DNA of 64,000 bases from positions 45,666,264 to 45,730,263 of the forward strand of contig CM036621.1 of the NCBI GenBank assembly GCA_020746105.1. Direction: 5' to 3'. Source of the stretch: Trogon surrucura. Its lineage: Eukaryota; Chordata; Aves; Trogoniformes; Trogonidae. The notes beneath the pieces were generated by a model that was given only the letters and a program-made list of their open reading frames with translations, was not told the origin of the DNA and did no database searches. The position numbers and the translations under genes are program-made. Below, piece after piece: positions 27,501 through 39,500 of the stretch. Position 1 is the stretch's first letter, and every line of letters begins with the position of its first letter.

Positions 27501-30500
27501 GTAGTAGCAAAACTTTTCTTTATAAATATTGATTAGTGGATTGAATATTCTTAGTTTTAGTTGTTTTCTGATGCATCATAGAAGGCACGATTTATTTTTG
27601 CCACGATATTCATAACCCCAGTAATTTGTTGGGCCTACTTAAGAAGTACTATTCCTCTTTGTTAAAATAAAATCAAAAATATCAATTCATTCACCCAGTG
27701 TTATAGCAACATAAATCAGAAGAAAACCACACTGATCATTACAAACCTGAACCTTCTTTTTGTGCTATGTTAGCAACAGGTGTTCCTAGAAATCAAAACA
27801 CACAGACATGTACAAGACAAGAATAGAACACTGTGGTCCATTTCACCTTTAACTCACTAAGAATTCATCTGTAATACAAACAGTACCTACCTTTCTTTCG
27901 ACAAAAATGCATTTTATCTTTATTATGACACAAAGCTCCTGATGACGTACATTGATCCATGTCTGTAATTGGACTAGAGCTGCTACAGAAATGGATTTAC
28001 ATTATAACTATGCAAGTTTGTTGCAAGGTTCTCTGCTGTCACTTCTGCATTTTCTAAGACAATCAATGCTCTCTTTTCACAACTTTTCCCATACAGAAAT
28101 GGGAACATGAGTATTTGAATTGTATTGTATTTGAAAGGTTGAGTGCAGAGTCAAAATAAAGAACATGGAAGGATGGTGGCCCAGGAGAGTAGGACAACAG
28201 TAAGTCAAGAGTCAGAAGAGAGGTGAAGAGTAGACAAGGTGGAGGAGAGGCACAAGGCAGACAAGAGTTGCAGAGGAATGATACAGTAAGGCTGGAAGTC
28301 AAGGAGTCTATAACAAGTTCTCGAGAAGCAGGCAGATAATTTCAACACACACATTGTGTCCAGTCAACACACCCCTCCTATAGAATTTAGGTCCATACCC
28401 TGAAACCTAGAGTCTTCACATTCCTCTACTACTGACAATGGAGAAACTCAGTAGAAAACTCTTTCTTGCTGTCTTTATTTCTGACCTAAGCATGCACTAT
28501 GTACAACTACCTGTTATGTAGTCTGCTCAGGCAGTAAAGATCTTTGCAACAAATCACTTATAGAAGCACTAAAATGACAATAAGGCTGCAAATTCAAGAA
28601 GTCAAAATCATTTAATGCTATTTAAATGATTCACAGATCCATCATTAATAACCAGCATAACCTAGTCTTGAGTTCCTGCATACTACAAGTTGGACAGGAT
28701 CTCTGAATTTTCTTCTGTGAATCAAAAAATATCTTACATAAGCCAGCTAGGCTACACTGAGGTTCTGCACTGTCTTTATTAAATCACTGCTGTCACTGTT
28801 AAAACGTGCTTCTTCATTTGCCTCACAGCACCAACTTCCGCTCATTGAGTGTTACTAGACTCCATCTAGTGTGTTGAAGAGTTCCCCCCATCCTACTCCT
28901 CACTTCGCTACACAAGCTCCCTGTAGTTAGCTAACATCATATCACATACCCTGTGGGGCTGAGGGAGTGAAAGAATGGGAGGAGCTACTCAAATCACTTA
29001 CTTGCACCTACATACCGGGGCTCGATTTGGTATTTCAACGGCTGTCTGTGGCTTACAGTAAGCCACATTTCATATAAAATTTAAGATACTTGCTTCACCT
29101 TGTCATCTCCAACAATGCTATTTCATCCAGCTTTTTTAACCCATATATTTGCGTTTAAAAAAATGGATAAACTTTGACCTTCTTCATTAAAATCTTCCCA
29201 CAGTCACCCTTACTGACCATATGTACAGAATCACAGAATGTCAAAGATTGGAAGGGACCTCGAAAGATCATCAAGTCCAATCCCCCTGCCAGAGCAGGAA
29301 CGCCTCAATAATGCTACATAGGAACGTGTCCAGAATCACAGAATGTCAGGGATCGTGTGTGTTTCGACAGGACGAGGCTGGTGAGCAGAGGAAAGGCTCG
29401 TGTACTAAACCAAGTAGATATCACTACAATCGTTTTATAATTCAAACAACCTTCCAGGAGTATCTTATTTCTTCTGTCATTGTTAAGTTATCTCCCTAGT
29501 CCTGGAGCTTCAAGGTTTTTGATTGCTTCCAACTCCTCTTTTTAACTGCAGTTACTAACTAGGTGCTAATTATCTGCTGCAACTAACTACCTGTAGTTAA
29601 CACATGCCTCTTGTTTTCTCAGACACTTTCCACTTCTAACTAAGGGTAAGACTACAGCAGTACTCTTCATTAACAGTACTATTACCTTATAAGCCAAGAA
29701 TCAATTGTTTTATTTTCTGCTTTTTTATAGGAAGACCCTTCTAACCCCTGTAACAGACTGAGCCACTCATTAGATCACCAAACCAAAGACTGACTGAAAG
29801 CCACTGCCGTGTGCCCCAACTGGAGACAATTTTCTTTTCCAGTAATAGTACCACAACCAGCCCTCACCAAGAATTGCTTGTTCCTGGGTTAGCTCCTGGA
29901 AGCGTTCACGCATGTTCTCCAGCTCCACAACAAGGCGACGCTCGGATTCCTCTTTCAGATTCAAGGCCTCCTCCAATGCAGCTTTTTCTGCAACGTAGCC
30001 TTCAATAATGCCTAAAATCCCAAGTCAGAGTGCAAATAAAGCAATAGAAAAATCTCATCTGTTGGAAAAAAGTAGCTTGAAAATACAAGTAAACAATTTT
30101 GTAAACAATGGAAGATGACACAGAGAGGAAGAAGTGCAAGATGATGTAAATTTACACTGCAGCTAGGCTTTTTGAAATATCTTGAGGAGTAAAATGTAGA
30201 AGTTAACGTATTCTAACAGATTTTGAGGACACCATGTCACAAAATGTCTCCAAACATGCCAAATGTATATGGGGATGGTTAAGCCGTGATAGCCTAGGAC
30301 CACCTCACAACATAGGACAGTCTGACACATACTTTGCTGGGGACTGAGGTTTGATGAAACAGAACCTCCAGAAAGTAACATTAAACCGTAGATTTGGAGC
30401 CTGAAAAATCCATAAATCATTCACAGAAAGGAAGAAATCAGGATTTTGAAAAGACTAAATAAGCCTAAAGGAGAGACTGAGAAGAAGAATGGAAAGAAGA

Positions 30501-33500
30501 TGACAGGATTAGAGAGAAAAGCCCAACTTGAAGGACATTGAAACCCTCAAAGGTTCTCCCAGTAGGATGCAGTTTGTGATAGTTTCGGATCAATGGTTTC
30601 AGCCGTTTTCGTCTCTTCTTACACAACATCTTAATGCCTGCACTAGCACCAAACATTGCTCTAGTTCATGCTGAACCCTTCTCAAGGTCAGACAGAAGGG
30701 CTGATTTACACTGGGAGTACACTTTCTTTTCAATAATCCATGCTTCCATGTTTAGACATGCAGACATTCCAACCACTGTCCTAAAACCGACGGAATTTTT
30801 CACATGCAGTCAATGGTAAAAGTACAGGACTACGTATTATATCACATATGCCTCAGAGAAATGCATGAAGAGAATTAAGTAGTAGATTTGCAAGAGAAGA
30901 CCCATTCTTCAAAAGTAATTTAGCAATCTGAAATGCAGAAAGCATCTTATAGACAGGCTAATCAACAACAAGAGACACTTAATAGATATTTGGAAGAATA
31001 AACTACAAGTAAATGACACTGAAATCTCTTTACACTAGTTTCATTTTCTTACCCTCTGCTTTATGAAGCTCTAGCGCCAGCTGGTTCTTGGCCTCACTTT
31101 CCTCACTGAGGCACTCCATTAGTTCCTGGTGCTGACTAACCACTTGGGCAGTCTCCTGATTTCGGCGGCTGAATTCTTCTTCAAATTGCGCATGGTTTTC
31201 ATGCATTTTCTCTAGCTAGAACAAAAAAACAAACCACAACACAATAAGATTCCCCTAGCATCAAGTCTTGGATGCACACGCAATGTAATAATACCACAGA
31301 CCTTCCTAATTTTTTAAATAATATTTATGTATTAAGGTCCAAGTCTCAAAGTTTCATTTAGTACTAGGTTGACTTTGCTCAAAACTCCTGGACACCTTGG
31401 TGACTCCCTGCACTCACGTATTCATTATTTTGCCACAAATCTTCCTTACGCACGTAAGTTTCTTTACTGTGCATAAAAAGAGATACCTCCCCACCTGTTC
31501 TTCCTGAGCCACTCGAAATTCAAAGCATCCTTACGCTTCACTGTCTATTAGACATGCCTGAATCTCTTTAAGAATTGAAGTCAATTCATCGTCATGTTTC
31601 CACGGTATAGCACAAGTCCTCTGCTATTATATGTCTTCCATTTGTACGTGCAATGTCTCAAGTTCAAAGGAATACAGCAACCCCCTTCCCATTTAGCTTA
31701 TATTTAGCTTATCCTGGAGGATAGAACATTTCACAGATGTGAAATCTGCCCCACAGCTGGGGCAAATGTTTTAATCACAAGTTACGTTCATACTAGTGGA
31801 AGCCGCATCACCACCCAAAAGTACAAATTTAAGGACCTCACTCCAGGAGGGAATTTTTTATATGGCAAATATACCGTTCAAACACACTTCTCTTCTAGGC
31901 TGCACAAAATACCCGACAAGAAGACGTATTTCATAAAATCCTAGAATCCAATCCTTAAACACACTTTACTCTTGATCTCCCAACATCACCAAATTCATCT
32001 AAAATCCTAGTTTAAATCTACTTAAGGCAACCAACTTACAGGCTTCCTACAGGATCTACCAGGAGGAAAAAAGTCATTAAAGTTCCATTGATAAGAAATT
32101 ATCAAAGGCAAAACCTTCCCTGTAAGAAGCAGTGGATACACATGCCTTCTTATACTGATAACTCCTCATGTATTCAATCAAAATCTGTTTCTTTTTATTA
32201 GCCAGTCCTACAGGGTGCTAAATACACAAGCCTTAAAACAGATTTCACATTTTCAATATAATTATACTTCTATAGAGGCGAAAAAGTTTTACTTGTTTAG
32301 TTGATTCTGCAACCAGTTCCAGAATTCTCTCCACTGCAGAGCGCAACCGATGACACATTTTCAGTACCATTTCTTCATTTTCACACGCCAGTTCTGGCTT
32401 TGCAAAAACACTTTCACATAAGTATTGGCTCAACTCAGACCCCTCGTCAGTCACTAGAGACAGCTGGTTGTGTTCTGTGAGAGTTTCGTCAAGCAGTTCA
32501 TCTACTGAAAACAAGCAAGAAAGCTAAAGCAAAGGTGTTTTACAGGAACGTGAATTGACCACACTCGGTTACACAGATTTCTACTCACCTTTTTCCAGGT
32601 GATGCTTTTCTTTGGCTTTGAAACACTGCATGAATGTCGTTTCTTGCATAACAATGTGACTTTCCCTAGAATCTCCAGAAGCCAAACTGTCATCAAGGCA
32701 AAGACCAATCTTGCTGTGGATAAGGTCCTCAACAGCTATTGTGGCCTTCACTAACTCCATAAGCAATTTCAATACGTGCTGGTAAGATTCTTGCAGTTTT
32801 TTTCTAAAACAAAAGCACGTTGAACACCCCAAAAATTGTATGCACTTGATTTAAAAGACACTTTGAACATACTGTAGAACTGACAGTCTAAACCAGATAT
32901 CTTGCCACAGTTTGATGTTTATCAGTGAAGAGGATTCAGAAAAATCACACAAAACCCACCCCCCCCATCCCCCAAAATAAAACCAAAGGCATTTGCACAA
33001 AGCAAGCTCAGCAAACACACCTGTCTTCTCAGTAGTTGGAAAGATCATACTACAGTCACAAGCATCTACACATTCCACTGACACGTCAAAGCAATCCACA
33101 CTGTGCTGTGACCAAGAGGCTTTGTCCATTTCCTATCTTTTTCCAAGATTACAGACAGTGGAAACCCCAAAATAACAAAGTCTATCAGATCTCAATTAAA
33201 AAAAAAAAAAGAAAAAAAAAAGAAAAACCTAAAAATCTTGCTCTGCGTAAAGACAGGTTGGTAATTAAACAAATTTAAAAAAAAACAAACCCACAACAAA
33301 CTCAAATTGCAAATAAAACAAATACATCACCAACCTACACTATTAATTTGAGCTGGTTTAATTTTGCCTGTTTAGTGATTTCTTCATGAAAAGTGAAAAA
33401 CCTAGCAAACAAAAATGCAAGCACTAAGCATTACGTAGCCCAAGACGTACAAACCTTTCATCCTTGGACTGCTCAATATCAGATCTCAACAAAGCTACCA

Positions 33501-36500
33501 AATTCCCTCCTTCTTGGTTTTCTCTATCCCGCCGCTGAAGAAGTGTCTCCAGTTCAGAGTTTGTCTCCTCTATTTTACGATTTAAAGATTCCACTTTCTC
33601 TTCCAGCTGTGGAAAAATACAGTAACAGTGCAACTGTGTCCACTTCTGGTGTCCCCACCATAAGAGGGATATGGATCTGTTGGAATGAGGTCAGGAGGGC
33701 CACAGAGATGATCCAGGGGCTGAAGCACCTCTGCTACGAGGACAGGCTGAGGGAGCAGGGATTGTTCAGCCTGGAGAAGAGAAGACTCTGGGGGAACCGT
33801 ATCACTGCCTTCCACTACCTGAAGGGGACCTACAGGAAGGCTGGGGAGGGTCTTTTTACAAGAGCATCCACTGAAAGGACAAGGGGAAGTGGGTTTAACT
33901 TGAAGGAGAATAGATTCAGATTGGATCTGAGGAAAAAATTCTTCAGTCCGAGGGTGGCAAGACTTTGGAATAAATTGCCCAGAGATGCTGTGGCTGCCCC
34001 CTCCCTGGAGGTGTTCAAGGCCAGGTTGGATGAGGCCTTGAGCAACCTGGGCTAGTTAAGGGCAGCCCTGCCATGACAGGGGGGTTGGATTAGATGATCT
34101 CTAAGGTCTCTTCCAACCTAAGACACTGTAGGATTCATTCTGTGAACAAAGTTGATCATCTTACCTAAACCATGAACCCCACACAATACGCTTACCCTTC
34201 ATCACTTTGTATATATTCACATAATCGTTGCCTACTGTTATGCAAATTTGTTTTTACAGGTACTGGAAATGAGTACCTGGAGAAACTCCCAGCAGAAAGA
34301 CTAAAATTGAATGGTTTTTTTTTTCCAGTTCTCCCTTTCTGATGTCGATTTGGCTTCAGGGAGCTGCCTCACAGACTCAGTGCATACAAGCAATGCTTGT
34401 AAAAACTTTGTGTCACACTTCAGTTTGCTCTTTGAGGCATAACAACGAAAGCAAACTAAGACACAAAACAATGTCCTAGAACAAATACTGACACCGCAGC
34501 ACACAAACCTGAACAGCAACCTGATCCAGTATCATCAGTGCCAACTAACTTTCTTCTTTGTTTATAAGCTTTGCCTAAAAACCCAAGGTTTCAAGAAAAA
34601 TGCCTTCTCTCCTCATATTTATATGCCCAGGTCATAGAATCAGAAAATGTTTTGGGTTGGAAGGTTTCCTTATAACCAATCTAAATCTAAGCTGATGCCA
34701 CCCCCACCCCTTTTTTTTTAAATTTATATATATATATACATAAAAAATTATTTACTCACATTATATATGTGTGTGTATATATATGCAAGAGAGAATATAT
34801 ATAAAAACACAATATAAATATCGAATTTACATTTTGGTCAGAGCTTTCTGAATTGTGTTTCATTTTATCTTTTATTTTGAAAACTCAAAGCTATAATTTT
34901 GGTCACTGAAAAAACCTTCACATGACTTTCTAATCAAAACAGGCACCTTTTTCAAGCTGTTCTTTTCTCTCTAAAGCTTTCTGGATAACTCAGAGATTTA
35001 TTTTACAGGACACATACAGATGAATATTATCTTTGCCATTTTCAGATCCAAACTAGTTTGCCTGTCTTACTTTCTCGAAGCTATAGCTAAGGTGACGCAA
35101 CAAAAGCTACTAGAGCAAATTTTATTTCTGACAAAAAAATGGGATAGAGATGGCATCAGTACACAAACAACATAAAGGCAAACAGCCAGCCCTATCTTAT
35201 AAGGCAGTGTTAATCTCCCTGAGACATGGCTGAAGATCAGTTTTCAAGCCGATATCCAGATTCAATTTCCATGTTACTGCTCTAGCACTCCAACTAAGAG
35301 ACAGGAGTCCATCACAGATTACATCTTGAAAACTAGCTATCACAAGCATTAGCCATACAGTCCATCTGTCCTGAGAAGGGCGCGAGTACTGTGCTAAAAT
35401 ACAACCACAAAAGCACATTTAGAATCTAGGTTTAAAGTGTTTACCACACACCTGGATAATTATTGCTGCTTTTCCCTGCAGCTGGGCCAGTAACTGCTCC
35501 TGCTGGTGAGCTGCCTGGGCATTCTCCCTCTCTTGAAGCAACATCTGCTCCTTGTCGCATAGCGATGCCTTTTTTTCAGCTTCAAACTCATCCTGCATAA
35601 GTCACACATACTTTTGTTTAGAGACAGAGGAAAAGAAAACCCAAAATACACCACCAAAACAAAACACCACGACCAAACCCCTCACCCTGGTTTGGTTTTT
35701 TCCTTCTTTATATATGCACCCCTTAACTCTCAGATTAACTAGCAGTAAGTTGCAGACTTAACACCCCCACAATTAACAAAATCATGCCAAAACTATGATT
35801 TAAAAATACGTAGGGAGGTAAATGAACTATCTCAATGTGCTCACTGACACCTGGGTCATGTCAGACTGCTGAGATAGCGAAGAGGAGCAGAAAACAGATG
35901 GGTGAGAGGGACACAAGATGAGCAGAAGCCACTTCAAGCAACTGCCGTAGTACAACACACATAGTACTGAGTTGCACATAGGAGGAGTGATTTATGAAAA
36001 CAAATTGAAAATATACTTTGCAGGTTTACAGGGCTAAATGATCTAGAAGTTATTAAATTGGATCTCACTTAGCACAGAGTGCTCTAAAGCATGCTAAAGG
36101 AAGACATCTCCTTTAGACATCTCCACTCCCGCATCAGCAAAAAAAGAAGGTATAACAAGGTCCTGTGATCCCTTCCCCCAAAGAGTCTAGAAGGAACTCT
36201 GATCAAGAACACTCATTTTCCAATTCTGGTGTTTGAATTACTGCTCGGAGTACAAAAAAAAACCCCTACAAATCATGCAATTTGATCTATTAACACCAAT
36301 ACAGTCAAAGGTGATAGCTACCTTTTTCTAAATTATTATTGGTGAGTCAAGAAAACAGTTTTTCCCTGGAGCATGAAATAAGACTTCAAAGCAGAACATA
36401 CATAGTCACTAGAGTTGGCCTGGATCCCTTGTGGAAGACTCAGTCAGACCTTGCACTGAGGAGCCTCAAATAGCAGAGTGCCCCCTCTTCTCAGCAGCAG

Positions 36501-39500
36501 TACATCCACTAAAAGAACATGTCAGACTATAGAAAGGAACTCCAAATACCTAAAATGTGTTCAGGGAGGAAGCGAGGAAGAAAGCAAAGAAACTGGCTGG
36601 CATGAAGACAACCCCAACATGACCATGGGGGAATGACAGAATGGCTGGAATTGGAAGGGACTTCAAAGATCATCTAGTTCCAACCTCCCCGTGCCACAGG
36701 CGGGGACGCTTCCCACTAGACAAGGCTGCTCAAAGCTTCATCCAGCCTGGTCTTGAACGCTTGCAGCAATGAGACATCCACAACTTCTCCAGTTTCTCAC
36801 CACTCTCATAAAACAGAGCTTCTTTGTAATGTCTAATCTAAATCTACCCTACTCTAGTTTAAAATTGTTGCCCCTTGTCCTGTCACCACATGTCCTTGTA
36901 AAAAGTCCCTCCCCAGCTCTCCTACAGGCCCCTCCAAGTTTTGGAAGGCCACTGTAAGGTCTCTCTGGAGCCTTCTCTTCTCCAGGCTGAACAGCCTCAA
37001 CTCTCTCAGCATCTCCTTGTAGGAGAGGTGCTTCAGACCCCTCATCATCTTCGTGGCCCCCTCTGGACCCGCTCCAACAGGTCCACATTCTTCTTATGCT
37101 GGAGGCCCCAGAGCTGGATGCAGCACTGCAGGTGGGGTCTCACATGAGAAGAGTAAAGGGACAGAATCACTTCCCTTGGCCTGCTGGCCACACTGCTTTT
37201 GTTACAACCCAGGACACTGTTGGCTTGTTGGACTGCCCGTGCACATTGCTGGTTCATGTGGGGCATATCATCGGCCAGCACCCCAAAGTCCTTCTCTGCT
37301 GGGCTGCTCTCAATCCACTCATCGCCCAGTCTGTATTTGGGGTTGGGATTGCCCCAACCCAGGGCCAGGACCTTGCACTTGGCCTTGTTGAACCTCACGA
37401 GGTTGGCCTGGGCCCACCTCTCCAGCCTGTCAAGGCCCCTCTGGATGACATCCCTTCCCTCCAGCCTGTCACCTGCCCCACACAGCTTGGTGTCATCAGC
37501 AAACCTGCTGAAAGTGCACTCGGTGCCACTGTCCTTGGCACTGACGAAGGCATTAACCAGCACCAGTCCCAGCACAGATCCCTGGGGAATGCCACTCATC
37601 ACGGGTCTCCATCTGGACATTGAGCCATTGGTTGCAACTCTTTGAGAGCGGCCATCTAGCCAGTTACTTATCCACTGAGAGGTCCATCCATCAAATCTGT
37701 GTCCTTCCAATGTAGAGACAAGGATGTCATGTGGCACAGTGTCAAACGCTTTGTGTGAGTCCAGCAAGCTAACAGCAGTTCCTCCTCCCCCACTGATACT
37801 GTAACCCTGTGTTTTGGTTTGGCCTGGCCAGATTTCAGCAGCGGGGGGGGAGCTGCAGGGTGGCTTCTGTAAGAAGCTGCTAGAAGCTCCCCAAGATTGA
37901 TAGAGCCAATGCCAGCCGGCTCCAAAGAGGGACCCGCCGCTGGCCAAGGCTGAGCCTATCAGTAAGGTGATAGGAGAGGAACGCCTCTGTGAAAAAACAT
38001 ATTTAAGAACGGGAAAAAGAACTGCGCCATAACAGCTGGCACAGAGATGGAGGAGTGAGAATCTGTACAGACACCAAGGTCAGTGAAGAAGGAGAGGGGG
38101 GGAGGATGAGCTTCAGGCGCCGGAGCAGAAGGAGTCCCCCGGGTCCGTGGTGAAGACCATGGTGAAGCGGGTTGTCCCCCTGCAGCCCATGGGCGAGGTG
38201 CAGATGTCCACCGTGAGGATCACCGCGTAGATGTCCACCGAGGACTCCACGCCGTGTGGGTGGATGCCTGAAAGGGGACTGTAGCCCGTGGGAAGCCCAC
38301 ATCAGAGCAAGTTGCTGCCGGAACCTGTAGCCTGTGGAAGAGAGGAATGCCCACGCTGGAGCAGGTTGGCTGGTGGGACTTTTGGGACGCTGCGGGTGGC
38401 CCACGCTGGAGCAGTTTCCCCCAAAGGACTGCGCCTCAGACTCACGAGGGGTGGGCTGCCCCTCGTGAGGTGTCTCACATCGGGCAGTTTGTGATGAATT
38501 GCCCTTCGTGGGACGACTCACGCGGAGAAGAGAGTGTGAAGCTTGTCTCCCGTGAGAGGGACCCCACAGTGGCCCTGGGGAAGAGTGAAGAGTCCTACCC
38601 CGGAGTGAAGAAGCGGTGAAACCAACGTCGGATGAACTGACCACAGCCCCTATTCCCTGTCCCCCTGCGCCGCTCGGGGGAGGAGGTGGAGAAACCGGGA
38701 TTGATGTTAAGCCCGGGAAGAAGGGAGGGATGGGGGGAAGGTGTTCTGTTTAAGATTTGTTTGCTCTTTCTTACTTCTCACTACTCCTCTCTGATTAGTT
38801 CTTTTAATAAATGTACCTAATTTCCCCAAAACTGAGTCTGTTTTGCCCGGGACGGTAAATGAGGGTGATCTCCCTGTCCTTATCTCAAACCCTGAGCCCT
38901 TGGAGATATTTTCTCCCCCTGTTCAGCAGTGAAGGGGGGAGTGAGTGAGCGGCTGTGTGGGTACCTGGCGGCCGGCCAGGGTCAACCCACGACACCCTCT
39001 CATAAAGACCCACCAAATTAGTCAGGCAGAACTTTCCCTCAGTGAAGCCATGTTGGTTGTCACCTCATTTTCCACGTGCCATAGCAGAGTCTTCAGAAGG
39101 ATCCGCTCCATTATCTTGCTGGGCACCAAGGTGAGACTGACTGGCCTGTAGTTCCCTGGGTCTTCCTTTTCTCTCTTTTTGATAATGGGGGTTATGTTTC
39201 CCCTTTTTCCAGTTAGTGGGAACTTCAGACTGCCATGACTTTTCAAATATGATGGCAAGTGGCTTTGCAACTTCATCCGCTAGTTCCCATGGATCGATCT
39301 CATTAGGTGGAATGGACATGTGCACTTTCAGGTTCATTAGATGGTCTTGAACCTGGTCTTCTCCTACAGTGGGCAGGGGAAGACTCATTGTAAAATCCTG
39401 TATCAGACCATGATGCAGCTCAGCCTGACACTGCAAACAGATCCAGTCAGTTTCTTCTGGGACAAAATACCAGTCATCAAGTTAATGAGAGGGAAAAAAA

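Larger units (their letters stand above)
23507..29867 (-). other. Large PCNT intron, 6.4 kb, mostly unique sequence
   Basis: It holds only the CR1 tip at 25912, the tandem CR1 tails at 29222, A/T-rich stretches, and a pyrimidine-rich segment at about 23800-24240. A 225-codon plus-strand ORF at 25266-25943 shows no recognisable domain. A possible pair of small exons is discussed in the findings. Confidence 0.8.

Noticed and set aside
33393-34055. 220-codon plus-strand ORF as a gene
   Set aside because: Its 3' two thirds are the CR1 ORF2 terminus, and its 5' third is the antisense of PCNT exon 18 and flanking intron.
37045-37947. 300-codon ORF as a working reverse transcriptase
   Set aside because: It is a 5'-truncated CR1 fragment whose N-terminal end is LTR antisense sequence. 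The rest of the RT domain lies beyond the LTR in another frame.
38003-38644. 213-codon minus-strand ORF inside the LTR
   Set aside because: It lies wholly inside the LTR, is antisense to it, and is low-complexity Ser/Pro/Gly/His-rich with no domain.
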